From the NCBI GenBank assembly GCA_965601975.1, contig OZ271856.1:2542001-2606000 (forward strand): a stretch of 64,000 bases of DNA, given 5' to 3'. The notes below the pieces were generated by a model. It had not been told where the DNA came from. It searched no databases and saw only the letters and a list, made by a program, of their open reading frames with translations. Both the position numbers and the translations under genes were made by a program. Source of the DNA: JANQIO01 sp965601975 (GTDB taxonomy: Bacteria; Pseudomonadota; Gammaproteobacteria; Pseudomonadales; Halieaceae). This document shows, piece by piece, positions 24,696 through 33,103 of the stretch; position 1 is the first letter of the stretch; each line of letters starts with the position of its first letter.

Positions 24696-26038
24696 TAGGT
24701 TTCTTCGAGCGCCATTTCCGTCGCCAGAACATGCTTACAGGGCCCACGCGCGCCCTGGTGTTTGGCGTACCAGGGGCAGGTGCAGGTACTGCAGGATTCA
24801 CCGAGAATGACCCGGTGGGTCACGCCGTCACTCTGCACTTCCGCTGACACCGAGCTTCCATCGACACGCACTTTCACTGCGCCTTTGCGATACAGCTCTT
24901 CCGCGCTCTTCAGCCTGGGGTTCAGCCTTTCAATCAGTGATAGATCAAAGGGCAGCGCACGATGGAAGTATGCGCCCGCCTGCAGGTCGAAACCCAGCAA
25001 ACCCTGGGCCGCAAGCGACGCCAGCGCGTTCTCCACAGCCTCATGGTTCAGCCCGGTATCCTGTGACAGCTGTTTCGCATCCAGCACGCTCTGCCATTTG
25101 AGCTGCGCTTTCAACAGCGCCAACGCGCTGTTATCGGACGCACCAACGCTCGAAAGCAGCTGGCCGTCACCGGAAAAGCCGCGCCAGGGTTCCGAGTTCA
25201 GCGCCAACAACAGGCTCTGGCCGCCAAAGTCCAACACCCATGCACTGCTACCCTGGGCTTCGTTGTACCAGACTGCCAGCGACTCGGCATCGCCTGCCAG
25301 CTTCTCCAGCAGGCGCAGCCGCTGGGTACCCCTGATCATCACACTGCCCGGGGACTGACGTCCCGACAGGCGGCCGCCCTGGGGCGACGGCGTCACCCAT
25401 TGCACATGATCCGCTTTCCCGCGCGGCAGAGAACGCAGAAAGCGCTGTGCCTGCACACGCGACAGTGTAAATCGGGCCGACATCCCCCGCAGATGAGACT
25501 GCACTTCGGCAAACCCCTTGATCCACCGCGTGGGCAGCGGCACTTTTCGCTCGACAACGGATTCGCTGGCCTTGTGTAACTCGACAGACTCCCTGTTCAC
25601 CTCCAGGCGTAGGGGTGTCGCGGCCCGCACCGTGGCCAGCGCGGCACGCATGTCGGCCTGGAAATCGACGTTGGTTGTACCCGGGCTGAAGTGTTCGGCG
25701 GCAAAGGCCGCTTCGCCCAGGTCATGACGAATGTAGGTACTGCAACAGGCGGAGAAGCCTTCGAAGTGAAGCTTGTCGCGGGAGACCGTCGCAACCGGAT
25801 CGGCTTCCCGCAATATGCGGGCAAGCATGCTGGGAGGCACATAGAATCGTGTACCGACCAGGTCGGAAACCGCTCGCAGGCCGCGCGCGGTCGCGAGCGG
25901 GTTCAGTAAATCGCCGGCGAAGAACCGGGTTTCCGAGGGCTCGGTGAGTTCCGCTGCAATCTGCAGCTGGAAGCCGTCACCCGCGGCATTCAGCGCGGAT
26001 GGACGGGCGTAGCGATAGACATGGTCGATAGCTGCCAT
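24695..26038 (-). CDS. SWIM zinc-finger protein
   Basis: A 447-residue protein whose C-terminus holds the SWIM motif CxCx(n)CxH (STCTCPWYAKHQGARGPCKH), a zinc-binding element for DNA or protein contact. The rest is a long region of unknown fold without recognised enzyme motifs. It is the first gene of a two-gene unit with the DUF6493 protein. In other bacteria such pairs sit near MoxR-type AAA ATPase and VWA-domain genes, but neither is present within this window, so this may be a reduced version. The function is unknown; a role in a stress or conflict response is only a suggestion from the neighbourhoods I remember. Confidence 0.8.
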   Translation of the reverse strand: MAAIDHVYRYARPSALNAAGDGFQLQIAAELTEPSETRFFAGDLLNPLATARGLRAVSDLVGTRFYVPPSMLARILREADPVATVSRDKLHFEGFSACCSTYIRHDLGEAAFAAEHFSPGTTNVDFQADMRAALATVRAATPLRLEVNRESVELHKASESVVERKVPLPTRWIKGFAEVQSHLRGMSARFTLSRVQAQRFLRSLPRGKADHVQWVTPSPQGGRLSGRQSPGSVMIRGTQRLRLLEKLAGDAESLAVWYNEAQGSSAWVLDFGGQSLLLALNSEPWRGFSGDGQLLSSVGASDNSALALLKAQLKWQSVLDAKQLSQDTGLNHEAVENALASLAAQGLLGFDLQAGAYFHRALPFDLSLIERLNPRLKSAEELYRKGAVKVRVDGSSVSAEVQSDGVTHRVILGESCSTCTCPWYAKHQGARGPCKHVLATEMALEET

Positions 26039-26108
26039 GCTTTCATTCTAACCATGAAAGCGTGGCAGCCAATCACCTATTTACAGAAACGGACCAAGGC
26101 GACTGCAA

Positions 26109-27203
26109 TCAGATCTCGAAACGGTGGCGCCGGAGCCAGACCGCACCTGCGAGGAACAGCGCCGCAGTGGCAACACCGAGCACCATGCCCATGTAATCGA
26201 GGCCGCTCCAGACCGGGCCGTAGGCGTAGAAGCCCAGGGACGAGGCGTCGTCACCATCGACCAGGCGCGGCAGGTGGTTGCCGATCGTGTAGAGCACATA
26301 GCGTGTGCCGAACAGGATGCGCTCGCCAATCACCAGTCCCAGCGGAATCGCGATGGCCAGCAGGAACGGGGAGCGCTTGGCCGCTGCGGAGCACAGCATC
26401 AGCCAGCCATACACCGGCAGGCTCCACAGCATCCACACCAGCAGACCGCCCATCTGGTTGCCCACCAGTGCGGCGAACTGCAGCTCACCGATAAACTCGC
26501 CGGGCGAACCGTCCATACGCCAGACCATCAGCATGCCGAGTAGCATGAACAAGACCTGGGTGAGCAGCGACACGGCAAAGAACAACACCGGCGCGACGAT
26601 GGTGATGGCAAGCAGCTTCGACGCCACTTCCTCCCACTCGGACACCGGCATGGACTTCCAGAACAGGATGCTGCGGTCCTTGCGATCGTCGTACAGGCTG
26701 CTCAACAGGAAGTTAATGCTGACGAAGAACAGTATCAGCAGGAATATGCTGTGCAGCCCGTTGAACAACGGGTTGATGGAGTCGTACTCGAGACCGCCCT
26801 GTGAACGCTTCTCGCGGCGGGGCGCGGAGAACGTCCACTCGCCGCTGAAGTTCCAGGCGTCTTCGGCCACGTCTTCGGGATTCTCCGTGATCGTCAGCGA
26901 CTGAGTAGGCTCGGCCGCCTCTTCGTCCTCGATTTTCTTCAGCAGCAGGTCTTCTTCGCCGGTATCCGGATCCTCACCGACGCTGAGCTCCAGGTTCACG
27001 GTGCCGCCTTCCGACTCGCCCGTGAAAATGTGGATCACGTCGTCGCCCAGCATGGCGAAGCGCCCGGCCAGGACCACGCTGATCAACATGAGCAGCGTCA
27101 GGCCAGCGGCCGTCGCTATAGGGGTCCAGACCAGCGAGGTGCGGAATTCCTGCATCTCGCGGTTGACCATCGTAAAAAGTTTCATGCGATTGGAGAGTTC
27201 CAT
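26109..27203 (-). CDS. ABC-2 type transporter permease
   Basis: A 364-residue membrane protein with about six hydrophobic segments: one at residues 27-47, then, after a large acidic soluble loop of roughly 100 residues (GEDPDTGEEDLLLKKIEDEEAAEP), the remaining segments beginning with FNGLHSIFLLILFFVSINFLL. This layout is typical of ABC-2 permeases paired with YtrA-type GntR regulators. It is the last gene of the operon and follows the ATPase gene with 1 bp between stop and start. The substrate is unknown; related Ytr-type systems respond to cell-wall or membrane stress. Confidence 0.88.
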   Translation of the reverse strand: MELSNRMKLFTMVNREMQEFRTSLVWTPIATAAGLTLLMLISVVLAGRFAMLGDDVIHIFTGESEGGTVNLELSVGEDPDTGEEDLLLKKIEDEEAAEPTQSLTITENPEDVAEDAWNFSGEWTFSAPRREKRSQGGLEYDSINPLFNGLHSIFLLILFFVSINFLLSSLYDDRKDRSILFWKSMPVSEWEEVASKLLAITIVAPVLFFAVSLLTQVLFMLLGMLMVWRMDGSPGEFIGELQFAALVGNQMGGLLVWMLWSLPVYGWLMLCSAAAKRSPFLLAIAIPLGLVIGERILFGTRYVLYTIGNHLPRLVDGDDASSLGFYAYGPVWSGLDYMGMVLGVATAALFLAGAVWLRRHRFEI

Positions 27204-27204
27204 A

Positions 27205-28059
27205 TCATTGCCCCTCCGACATTTTTGCTACGAAGAGATCGGATATCGAGGGCGTATGCAGCTGGCCGTATCCGGCCAGGGCCTCCCGGTCCCCATCTTC
27301 AAATATCATGGCCTTGCCACCGAGGATGGAGCGCTCGCTGATCGGCCCGTGTTGATGGGCCTCCTGCACGGAGCCCCCGACCACATGCACCTCGCAGAAC
27401 CGCTCCGCCAGCGAGTCCATGGATTCGTGGAGTACCACCTTGCCGCTGCGCATGAACATGGCATCGGTGAGGATGTTCTCTACCTCCTCCACCTGGTGGG
27501 TGGAGATGATGATGGTGCGCTCGTCGTCGTAGTAGTCGTTCAGCAGCTGCTCGAAGAACTGCTTGCGGAACAGGATGTCCAGACCCAGGGTCGGTTCGTC
27601 CAGGACCAGCAGCTTCGCGTCGATGGCCATGACGATGGCCAGGTGCAGCTGCACGGTCATGCCCTTGGACAGCTCCTTGACCTTGTGGCCCAGGGTGACC
27701 TCGGTGCGGCCCAGCAGCGCCTCTGCCTGCTCCAGGCAGAAGCGCGGGTGCACACCCGCCACGTAGTCCAGCACCTGCGAAACCTTCATCCAGCGCGGCA
27801 GTACCGCGGTGTCGGCAATGAAGCAGACCTGCTCCTGGAGTTTGGTCCGTTGCACACGCGGGTCGAGGCCCATGATCTCGATATCGCCGTCACAGGCATT
27901 GAGCCCCAGCAGCGCCCGCAGCATGGTGGTCTTGCCGGCGCCGTTGGGGCCGATCAGGCCGGTAATGCTGCCGGACTCAATATTGAGCGAGACACCGTCA
28001 ACCGCAGCCTTGTCGCCGTAGCGCTTGTTGAGGTTGTGCGTCTTGATCAGCGTGGCCAT
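27205..28059 (-). CDS. ABC transporter ATP-binding protein
   Basis: A 284-residue ATPase that powers the permease encoded next. Walker A is GPNGAGKTT (about residue 38), the signature is ELSKGMTVQLHLA (LSKGM replacing the usual LSGGQ, common in ABC-2 exporters of this type), Walker B is LLVLDEPTLGLD, and the H-loop is IISTHQVEE. It overlaps the stop of the GntR gene by one base (TGATG-like junction), so translation is coupled. The C-terminal 60 residues have no recognised domain. Confidence 0.93.
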   Translation of the reverse strand: MATLIKTHNLNKRYGDKAAVDGVSLNIESGSITGLIGPNGAGKTTMLRALLGLNACDGDIEIMGLDPRVQRTKLQEQVCFIADTAVLPRWMKVSQVLDYVAGVHPRFCLEQAEALLGRTEVTLGHKVKELSKGMTVQLHLAIVMAIDAKLLVLDEPTLGLDILFRKQFFEQLLNDYYDDERTIIISTHQVEEVENILTDAMFMRSGKVVLHESMDSLAERFCEVHVVGGSVQEAHQHGPISERSILGGKAMIFEDGDREALAGYGQLHTPSISDLFVAKMSEGQ

Positions 28060-28430
28060 CAGGAATGACCCCCCTGTGACTTGAGGCGATCGGTCACGGT
28101 ATCGATGTCCAGGCCCAGGCTGCGCACCCGCTCGGCAAAGGCCGGCAACTCTTCTTCCAGAAATTTCTGCTGCTCGTTGTTGGTCAAGGCTTCACGAGCG
28201 CCACTCAAGACAAACATGCCCAGTCCCCTACGCTTTTCCAGCAAGCCGTCGTCCACCAGTTCCTGGTAGGCCTTGGCCACTGTCAGATGATTGATGTTGT
28301 AATCCGATGCCACCTGCCGAACCGAGGGAACCGCGTCTCCTTCGGGAAAGCTGCCGTCCAGTATCCGTTGGATTACCAGGTCCCGCAGCTGGCGGTAGAT
28401 CGGCTGGTTGTCATTCCACTCTATGGACAC
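28059..28430 (-). CDS. GntR-family transcriptional regulator (YtrA subfamily)
   Basis: A 123-residue repressor with an N-terminal winged helix (QPIYRQLRDLVIQRILDG, then VPSVRQVASDYNINHLTVAKAYQELVDDGLL) and only a short C-terminal dimerisation helix pair, as in the YtrA subfamily that controls ABC transporter operons. It lies second in a four-gene transcript (head-GIN, gntR, ATPase, permease). The 24-bp dyad overlapping the promoter of the first gene is its probable operator, giving autoregulation. The inducer is unknown. Confidence 0.92.
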   Translation of the reverse strand: MSIEWNDNQPIYRQLRDLVIQRILDGSFPEGDAVPSVRQVASDYNINHLTVAKAYQELVDDGLLEKRRGLGMFVLSGAREALTNNEQQKFLEEELPAFAERVRSLGLDIDTVTDRLKSQGGHS

Positions 28431-28473
28431 GTTCTGGCCTCCTTTCGGCTAAAAGGATGGTTCGTCGCCGCCA

Positions 28474-29331
28474 TCAGTCGATGGGGCTCGCTTCGCCGGA
28501 ACCCATAATGCTGCGCTTCACGCGCGGCTCGCCCCGATACATCACGTCGCCGCTGCCAAGGATGTTCACGTCGAGGTACTCCACGGCCCAGACCTGGACA
28601 TCACCGGAGCCGAGAATATCCACCTCGACCTGACGGGCAGGCAGACTGGACAGATCCACGTCGCCGGAGCCGGCCACGCTGATATCCATCGAATCGACCA
28701 TGCCGTCCTCACTTTCGCTGGAGCCGACAATATCGCCGGAACCGGCCACCTCGACGTCCATCCGCTGTGCAGTGATCTTGCCGAGATCGATGTCGCCTGA
28801 ACCCGCCAGTTCAACGGCCAACTCGTCAACCTCGGAACTCGCCAGCTGGATGGTCCCGGATCCCGCGACTTCGACCTCCAGTGATTCCGCCTTCACGGAA
28901 TGCAGGCGCATGCTGCCGGAGCCCTCGACACTGACATAGAGTTCATCGGTCTCGACCGGGTCCACCCAGATTTCGCCGGAGCCTTCCAGCTCGATATTGT
29001 CCAGGTCGGTCACTTCCAGCAGGTACTTCACGTCGCGTACGCTGCGGCCGCGCTTGGTGTATCCCAGCTTCAAGGTGTTGCCGCGTACATAGAACGGCTC
29101 GCGGTCGAGATCCTCCTCGTCGCCTTTCACCAACAGGCGGTTGGTGTCACCAAAGGTGACTTTCAACTCGTCACTGCCGCGCAGGATGACCTTGTCGATG
29201 TCGAAGCCCTCGACGGCGCGGGTATCTGCGTGTACCACCGCTGACACACCGGCACAGGCCAGGAAAGCCAGGGCGATAGCGAATCGCCGCTTGCCGCCCG
29301 GTGCGAGGAATTGTCTTCGCTGGTTCAACAT
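28474..29331 (-). CDS. exported head-GIN (DUF2807) domain protein
   Basis: A 285-residue protein with an N-terminal signal peptide (basic start, then FAIALAFLACAGVSAVVHA, cut predicted after residue 35). The mature part is made of repeated strands carrying the GSG tripeptide (VEGSGSM, VAGSGTI, LAGSGDI, VAGSGDI, VAGSGDV, ILGSGDV), about eight turns of a right-handed beta-solenoid typical of head-GIN adhesin-like domains. It is the first gene in the operon with the GntR/ABC genes and has a strong GGAGGAG ribosome site. Periplasmic or surface location is likely; it may sense or shield envelope damage for the ABC exporter. Its function in other bacteria is unknown to me. Confidence 0.87.
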   Translation of the reverse strand: MLNQRRQFLAPGGKRRFAIALAFLACAGVSAVVHADTRAVEGFDIDKVILRGSDELKVTFGDTNRLLVKGDEEDLDREPFYVRGNTLKLGYTKRGRSVRDVKYLLEVTDLDNIELEGSGEIWVDPVETDELYVSVEGSGSMRLHSVKAESLEVEVAGSGTIQLASSEVDELAVELAGSGDIDLGKITAQRMDVEVAGSGDIVGSSESEDGMVDSMDISVAGSGDVDLSSLPARQVEVDILGSGDVQVWAVEYLDVNILGSGDVMYRGEPRVKRSIMGSGEASPID

Positions 29332-29349
29332 CGGTTGCTCCTCCGATAT

Positions 29350-29390
29350 GGTGTTATAGCTAACTATATCACCTTGAAACGAATCTGCAA
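29350..29390 (-). promoter_or_regulatory. promoter with overlapping GntR operator
   Basis: Read on the minus strand there is a -35 TTGCAG (29385-29390), a 16-bp spacer and a -10 TATAGT (29363-29368). The -10 lies inside a 24-bp dyad (29350-29373) with half-sites GGTGTTATAGCT and AACTATATCACC, 10 of 12 positions complementary. Position and symmetry fit an operator for the dimeric YtrA-type GntR protein encoded in the same operon; binding would block RNA polymerase. Confidence 0.78.
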
Positions 29391-29412
29391 CACTTTTTTA
29401 TTTCCAGTCAAA

Positions 29413-29814
29413 TCAATCAGTTACCTTGAGGGACTGCCGCATGTTCGCGGCGATGGCCGTGGCGATACGCTTGGCGCGCTCCGCTTTCTCCCCTTTCCAG
29501 CCCCGGTCCACCGCCGTCAGGAAATATTCCAGCCAGCGCTCGAAGTCCGCCGCTTCGAGGCTCCGTTTGCCGTGCAGGCGGCGGTGAATATTCATGGTGT
29601 GGCGCTGGTAGGCGGTCTCTCCCAGCAGCAACTTGTCCCAGTAATCGATGATATGCGGCAGGTGAATTTCCAGGTCGACGGCGGCCACGTCCATGAAAAT
29701 GGGCGCCAGTACCGGGTCCTGCAGAAGTTCGCTATAGAAGCTGCGAACAAAGCGCTCGATCTGTTCGCGGCTATCCAGATCCGGCAGTGCTGTGACAGGC
29801 AGGGGGGCGTTCAT
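29413..29814 (-). CDS. group III truncated haemoglobin
   Basis: A 133-residue globin of the 2-on-2 fold. FVRSFYSELLQDPVLAPIF contains the B10 Tyr region, ETAYQRHTMNIHRRL contains the proximal His, and DFERWLEYFLTAVDRGW is helix G. It should bind oxygen or nitric oxide and may serve NO detoxification or oxygen handling; no partner reductase is nearby. It lies 31 bp downstream of der on the same strand, with the head-GIN operon following. Confidence 0.9.
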   Translation of the reverse strand: MNAPLPVTALPDLDSREQIERFVRSFYSELLQDPVLAPIFMDVAAVDLEIHLPHIIDYWDKLLLGETAYQRHTMNIHRRLHGKRSLEAADFERWLEYFLTAVDRGWKGEKAERAKRIATAIAANMRQSLKVTD

Positions 29815-29845
29815 GGTAGGAGTATATGGAGTGTAGAGGGCCAGG

Positions 29846-31243
29846 TCAGCGGCGCTTCTTCTTCACGTGTTTCATCATCCGCCGCTTGCGGGCCACCTGG
29901 CGCTGGGTGAGTTTGTTGCGCTTGCCGGCATAGGGGTTGTCCCCGGTGCGGAACTCCACCTTGACCGGCGTACCCTGCAGGTCCAGCGCGCGCCGGTAGA
30001 TCTTCTCCAGGTAGCGGTGGTAGGACGCCGGCAGCTTGCCGGTCTGGTTGCCGTGTATGACGATCAGCGGCGGGTTTTGCCCACCCGCATGGGCATAGCG
30101 CAGCTTGATGCGCCGCCCGTTGACCATGGGGGGCTCGTGGTCAGCCACTGCGTCTTCAAGGATGCGCGTCAACTGATTGGTGGAGAGTTTGCGGGTTGCC
30201 GCCTCGTAGGCTGCGTCGACGGACTTGTAGAGGTGCCCCACTCCGGTCCCGTGCAGCGCTGAGATGAAGTGGATGTCGGCGTAATCGATGAATTTGAGGC
30301 GCCGCTCCAGCTCATAGCGAATGCGCTGCTTGTCGTCAGATTCCAGCCCGTCCCACTTGTTCAGGGCGATCACCAGGCCGCGCCCCGCGTCGATGGCCTG
30401 TCCCAGCAGGTGAAGGTCCTGCTCCACCAGTCCCTCGTGGGCGTCCATGACCAGGATGACCACGTGGGCGTCGTCGATCGCCCGCAGGGTCTTCACGATG
30501 GAAAACTTCTCCACCACTTCTTTCACGTTTTTGCGGCGCCGCACCCCGGCGGTGTCAATAAGCGTGTACTGGCGGTCGCCGCGGTCGTAGTCGATGTAGA
30601 TGCTGTCGCGGGTGGTGCCGGGCTGGTCGTAGACCACCACTCGCTCCTCACCCAGCAGGCGATTGATCAGGGTGGACTTGCCGACATTGGGGCGGCCGAT
30701 CACGGCGACGCGAACAGCGCCCTCTCGCCCGGGTGCAGGTGCCGTGTCTTCAAACTCAAACTCCGACAGCACCGCTTCCAGCATGGGTTTGACGCCGCGC
30801 CCGTGTGTGGCGGTAATGGGATACACGTTTTCAAGACCCAGCGCATAGAACTCGGGGACCACCACGTCCTCGTTGACGCCGTCGACCTTGTTGACCAGCA
30901 GGTGGAATGATTTGTTGCTGCGCCGCAGGTGATTGACCAGTTCCTCGTCGCCGGCCGTCAATCCCGCGCGGGCGTCCACCAGCAGCAGTACCACGTCGGC
31001 CTCGTCCACCGCGGCCAGGGACTGCTCCGCCATGTGGGAGTCGATGCCGGCTTCTTCGCCGGTAATCCCGCCGGTGTCGATGACAATGAAGTGCTGGTCG
31101 CCGTAGCGGGCTTCGCCGTACTTGCGATCACGGGTAAGGCCGGGGAAATCCGCCACCAGCGCATCGCGGCTGCGGGTCAGTCGATTGAACAGGGTCGACT
31201 TGCCCACGTTGGGCCGCCCGACCAGGGCGATCACCGGTGTCAC
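29846..31243 (-). CDS. der: ribosome biogenesis GTPase Der (EngA)
   Basis: A 465-residue protein with two tandem GTPase domains and a C-terminal KH-like domain, as required for 50S subunit maturation. The first P-loop is GRPNVGKSTLFNRL at residue 8, the second GRPNVGKSTLINRL at about residue 183, and the specificity motifs are NKVD and NKWD. The basic tail (KRRMMKHVKKKRR) contacts rRNA. The start is GTG overlapping the bamB stop (GTGA). It is the last gene of the conserved hisS-yfgM-bamB-der order. Confidence 0.97.
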   Translation of the reverse strand: MTPVIALVGRPNVGKSTLFNRLTRSRDALVADFPGLTRDRKYGEARYGDQHFIVIDTGGITGEEAGIDSHMAEQSLAAVDEADVVLLLVDARAGLTAGDEELVNHLRRSNKSFHLLVNKVDGVNEDVVVPEFYALGLENVYPITATHGRGVKPMLEAVLSEFEFEDTAPAPGREGAVRVAVIGRPNVGKSTLINRLLGEERVVVYDQPGTTRDSIYIDYDRGDRQYTLIDTAGVRRRKNVKEVVEKFSIVKTLRAIDDAHVVILVMDAHEGLVEQDLHLLGQAIDAGRGLVIALNKWDGLESDDKQRIRYELERRLKFIDYADIHFISALHGTGVGHLYKSVDAAYEAATRKLSTNQLTRILEDAVADHEPPMVNGRRIKLRYAHAGGQNPPLIVIHGNQTGKLPASYHRYLEKIYRRALDLQGTPVKVEFRTGDNPYAGKRNKLTQRQVARKRRMMKHVKKKRR

Positions 31244-32421
31244 TGGTTTTCCCGGGCGGTGACCCTCAGCGCAGTGAGTTTGCCGCTGTTACCGAGTATG
31301 TAGAGCACGTCATCCACCGCCAGCATATTGCCGCGGATCCCGTCGCCATCCACCTGTATGCGGCCGATGATCCTGCCGTCGACCTGGGACAGGATGTGCA
31401 CGTAGCCTTCGAAGTCCGCGACGGCGACGTAACCCTTGACCACACGCGGGGAGTTGAGACGCCGGTAGGTCAGGTCGCCCTGCTCCCAGCGGATGCCGGA
31501 ACTGTTGCGGTAAAACGCGATCACCGTGCCGGTTTCCTCCGCCACGTAGATATTGCCGAAGCCCTGGTCGAGGCCCACGTAGCTGGACACCTCTTCCTGC
31601 CGGAGCTTGCGTCCGCTGCTGACGTCGACGGCGGCAAGCCGCCCCTGGTAGCTCACGGCCCACAGTACCGGCGGCACCAGCAGCATGTCGCCGTCGATAT
31701 CGACGATGCGATCGATTTCGGAGCGCCCCTGGGCAATAGCGACCCGGGCTTCCCAGCGCACCGCCCCCGTATTGACGTCCAGGGCCACCACCCGGCCATT
31801 GCCGAACGCGGCAATGGCGAAGCGCTCATAAATGATCGGCGTGCTGGTACCGCGCAGGGTCAGCACCGGCACGTTGCTGTCGTACGCCCAGGCCTGGGAT
31901 CCGTCTTCGGCATTCAGGCCAAGCAGTTTGCCGTTATAGCTCTGCACCACTACCATGGTGCCGTTGCTCTGGGGCGCTGACAGGATCTCGCCCTGGAGCT
32001 GCGTGCTCCACAGTTCGCTGCCGTCTTCCTGGGACAGTGCAAGCACCTGGCCGTCACCGGTCCCGAGCAGCAGGCGGCCGCCGCCGATGCCGACGCCGCC
32101 GCTGAGCTCACGATCCAGTTCGGTGCGCCAGATGCGCTTGCCGCTGTCACGTTCCAGCGCCACCACGTCGCCCTCAGCACCGGCGGCATAGATGCGGTTA
32201 CCATCGATGGCCGGGCGCAGGCGGTAGAAGCCCTCCCCCTGGCCACCGTCGACGCTGACGCTCCACAGCCGTTTGAAGCGCACTTCCTCGACGATGTCGA
32301 GCAGCTCCGCGGGCTGATTGGCCTCATCGTCACTGTCGCCAAACCAGTCGCCCAGCGTGCTACAGGCCGACAGGAAGGAAATGCCCAGGGCCAGACCGGT
32401 GGCCTTGAGAATACGAAGCAC
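31240..32421 (-). CDS. bamB: outer membrane assembly lipoprotein BamB
   Basis: A 393-residue lipoprotein of the BAM complex that folds outer-membrane proteins. A short signal peptide ends in the lipobox LSAC with Cys20 as the lipidated residue; the rest forms an eight-bladed PQQ-type beta-propeller (for example ALDVNTGAVRWEARVA, AVDVSSGRKLRQEEV). The GTG at 32421 is the start because GGAGG lies 7 bp upstream and overlaps the yfgM stop; an earlier in-frame codon would give a charged leader that spoils the signal peptide. It overlaps der by 4 bp. Confidence 0.95.
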   Translation of the reverse strand: MLRILKATGLALGISFLSACSTLGDWFGDSDDEANQPAELLDIVEEVRFKRLWSVSVDGGQGEGFYRLRPAIDGNRIYAAGAEGDVVALERDSGKRIWRTELDRELSGGVGIGGGRLLLGTGDGQVLALSQEDGSELWSTQLQGEILSAPQSNGTMVVVQSYNGKLLGLNAEDGSQAWAYDSNVPVLTLRGTSTPIIYERFAIAAFGNGRVVALDVNTGAVRWEARVAIAQGRSEIDRIVDIDGDMLLVPPVLWAVSYQGRLAAVDVSSGRKLRQEEVSSYVGLDQGFGNIYVAEETGTVIAFYRNSSGIRWEQGDLTYRRLNSPRVVKGYVAVADFEGYVHILSQVDGRIIGRIQVDGDGIRGNMLAVDDVLYILGNSGKLTALRVTARENQ

Positions 32422-32422
32422 G

Positions 32423-33103
32423 TTATTCCTCCGACGTCGCTGCCAGCTCACGGGCCGGTACCGGCGTCAGGCTTTGCAGCTTCAGGCGCAGCGCCTCGCT
32501 GGTACCGATATTGCCCGCCGCAGCCAGTGACACCGCGCGCTCGTAGGCGGCAATCGCCTTGTCGGTTTCGCCGAGCTGGACGTAGACATCACCCTCGGCT
32601 TCCGCGTAGGCGGGCTCATAGGCGCCGGCCTCGGCGGCGCTCAGTATGCTGAGCGCTTCCTGGGGCTTGTCCTGGGCCGCCTTGACCCGTGCCATGCGAA
32701 GCTCAGTCAACAGGCGAATTTCCCGCTCGGGATTCTGCGTCAGGACCCAGCGCAGCTGTTCCTCTGCAGCGTCGAGCTCGTTGTCGGCAACGGCGATCCG
32801 CGCCAGGTGCAGGGCGGCGAACTGGGCGTAGGTCGTGGAGGGGAATTCCTGCTTGAGCCTTTCCGCCAGGGTTTTTGCGGTGACCGCATCATCGGTCCCT
32901 GTGCTGACGCGCACGGCTTCCAGCAGTTCCTCGTAACGCACGGAAGCGTTTTCCGCCTGCTCCACCTTGCGGTCCTGCCACTCATTCCAGCCAAAGGCCG
33001 CCAGCACGGCGAAGCCGACGGCGGCAAGCGTCGAACGCCCGTTATCGTCCCACCATTTCTTGAGCGCTTCGACCTGCTCTTCTTCAGTGCGATAGGTTTC
33101 CAC
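32423..33103 (-). CDS. yfgM: YfgM-family tetratricopeptide membrane protein
   Basis: A 226-residue inner-membrane protein with one N-terminal transmembrane segment (about residues 24-40, STLAAVGFAVLAAFGW) and a periplasmic TPR region. In Escherichia coli YfgM associates with SecYEG and PpiD and passes secreted proteins to chaperones. The GTG start shares one base with the hisS TAG stop. Lies between hisS and bamB in the usual order. Confidence 0.93.
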   Translation of the reverse strand: METYRTEEEQVEALKKWWDDNGRSTLAAVGFAVLAAFGWNEWQDRKVEQAENASVRYEELLEAVRVSTGTDDAVTAKTLAERLKQEFPSTTYAQFAALHLARIAVADNELDAAEEQLRWVLTQNPEREIRLLTELRMARVKAAQDKPQEALSILSAAEAGAYEPAYAEAEGDVYVQLGETDKAIAAYERAVSLAAAGNIGTSEALRLKLQSLTPVPARELAATSEE

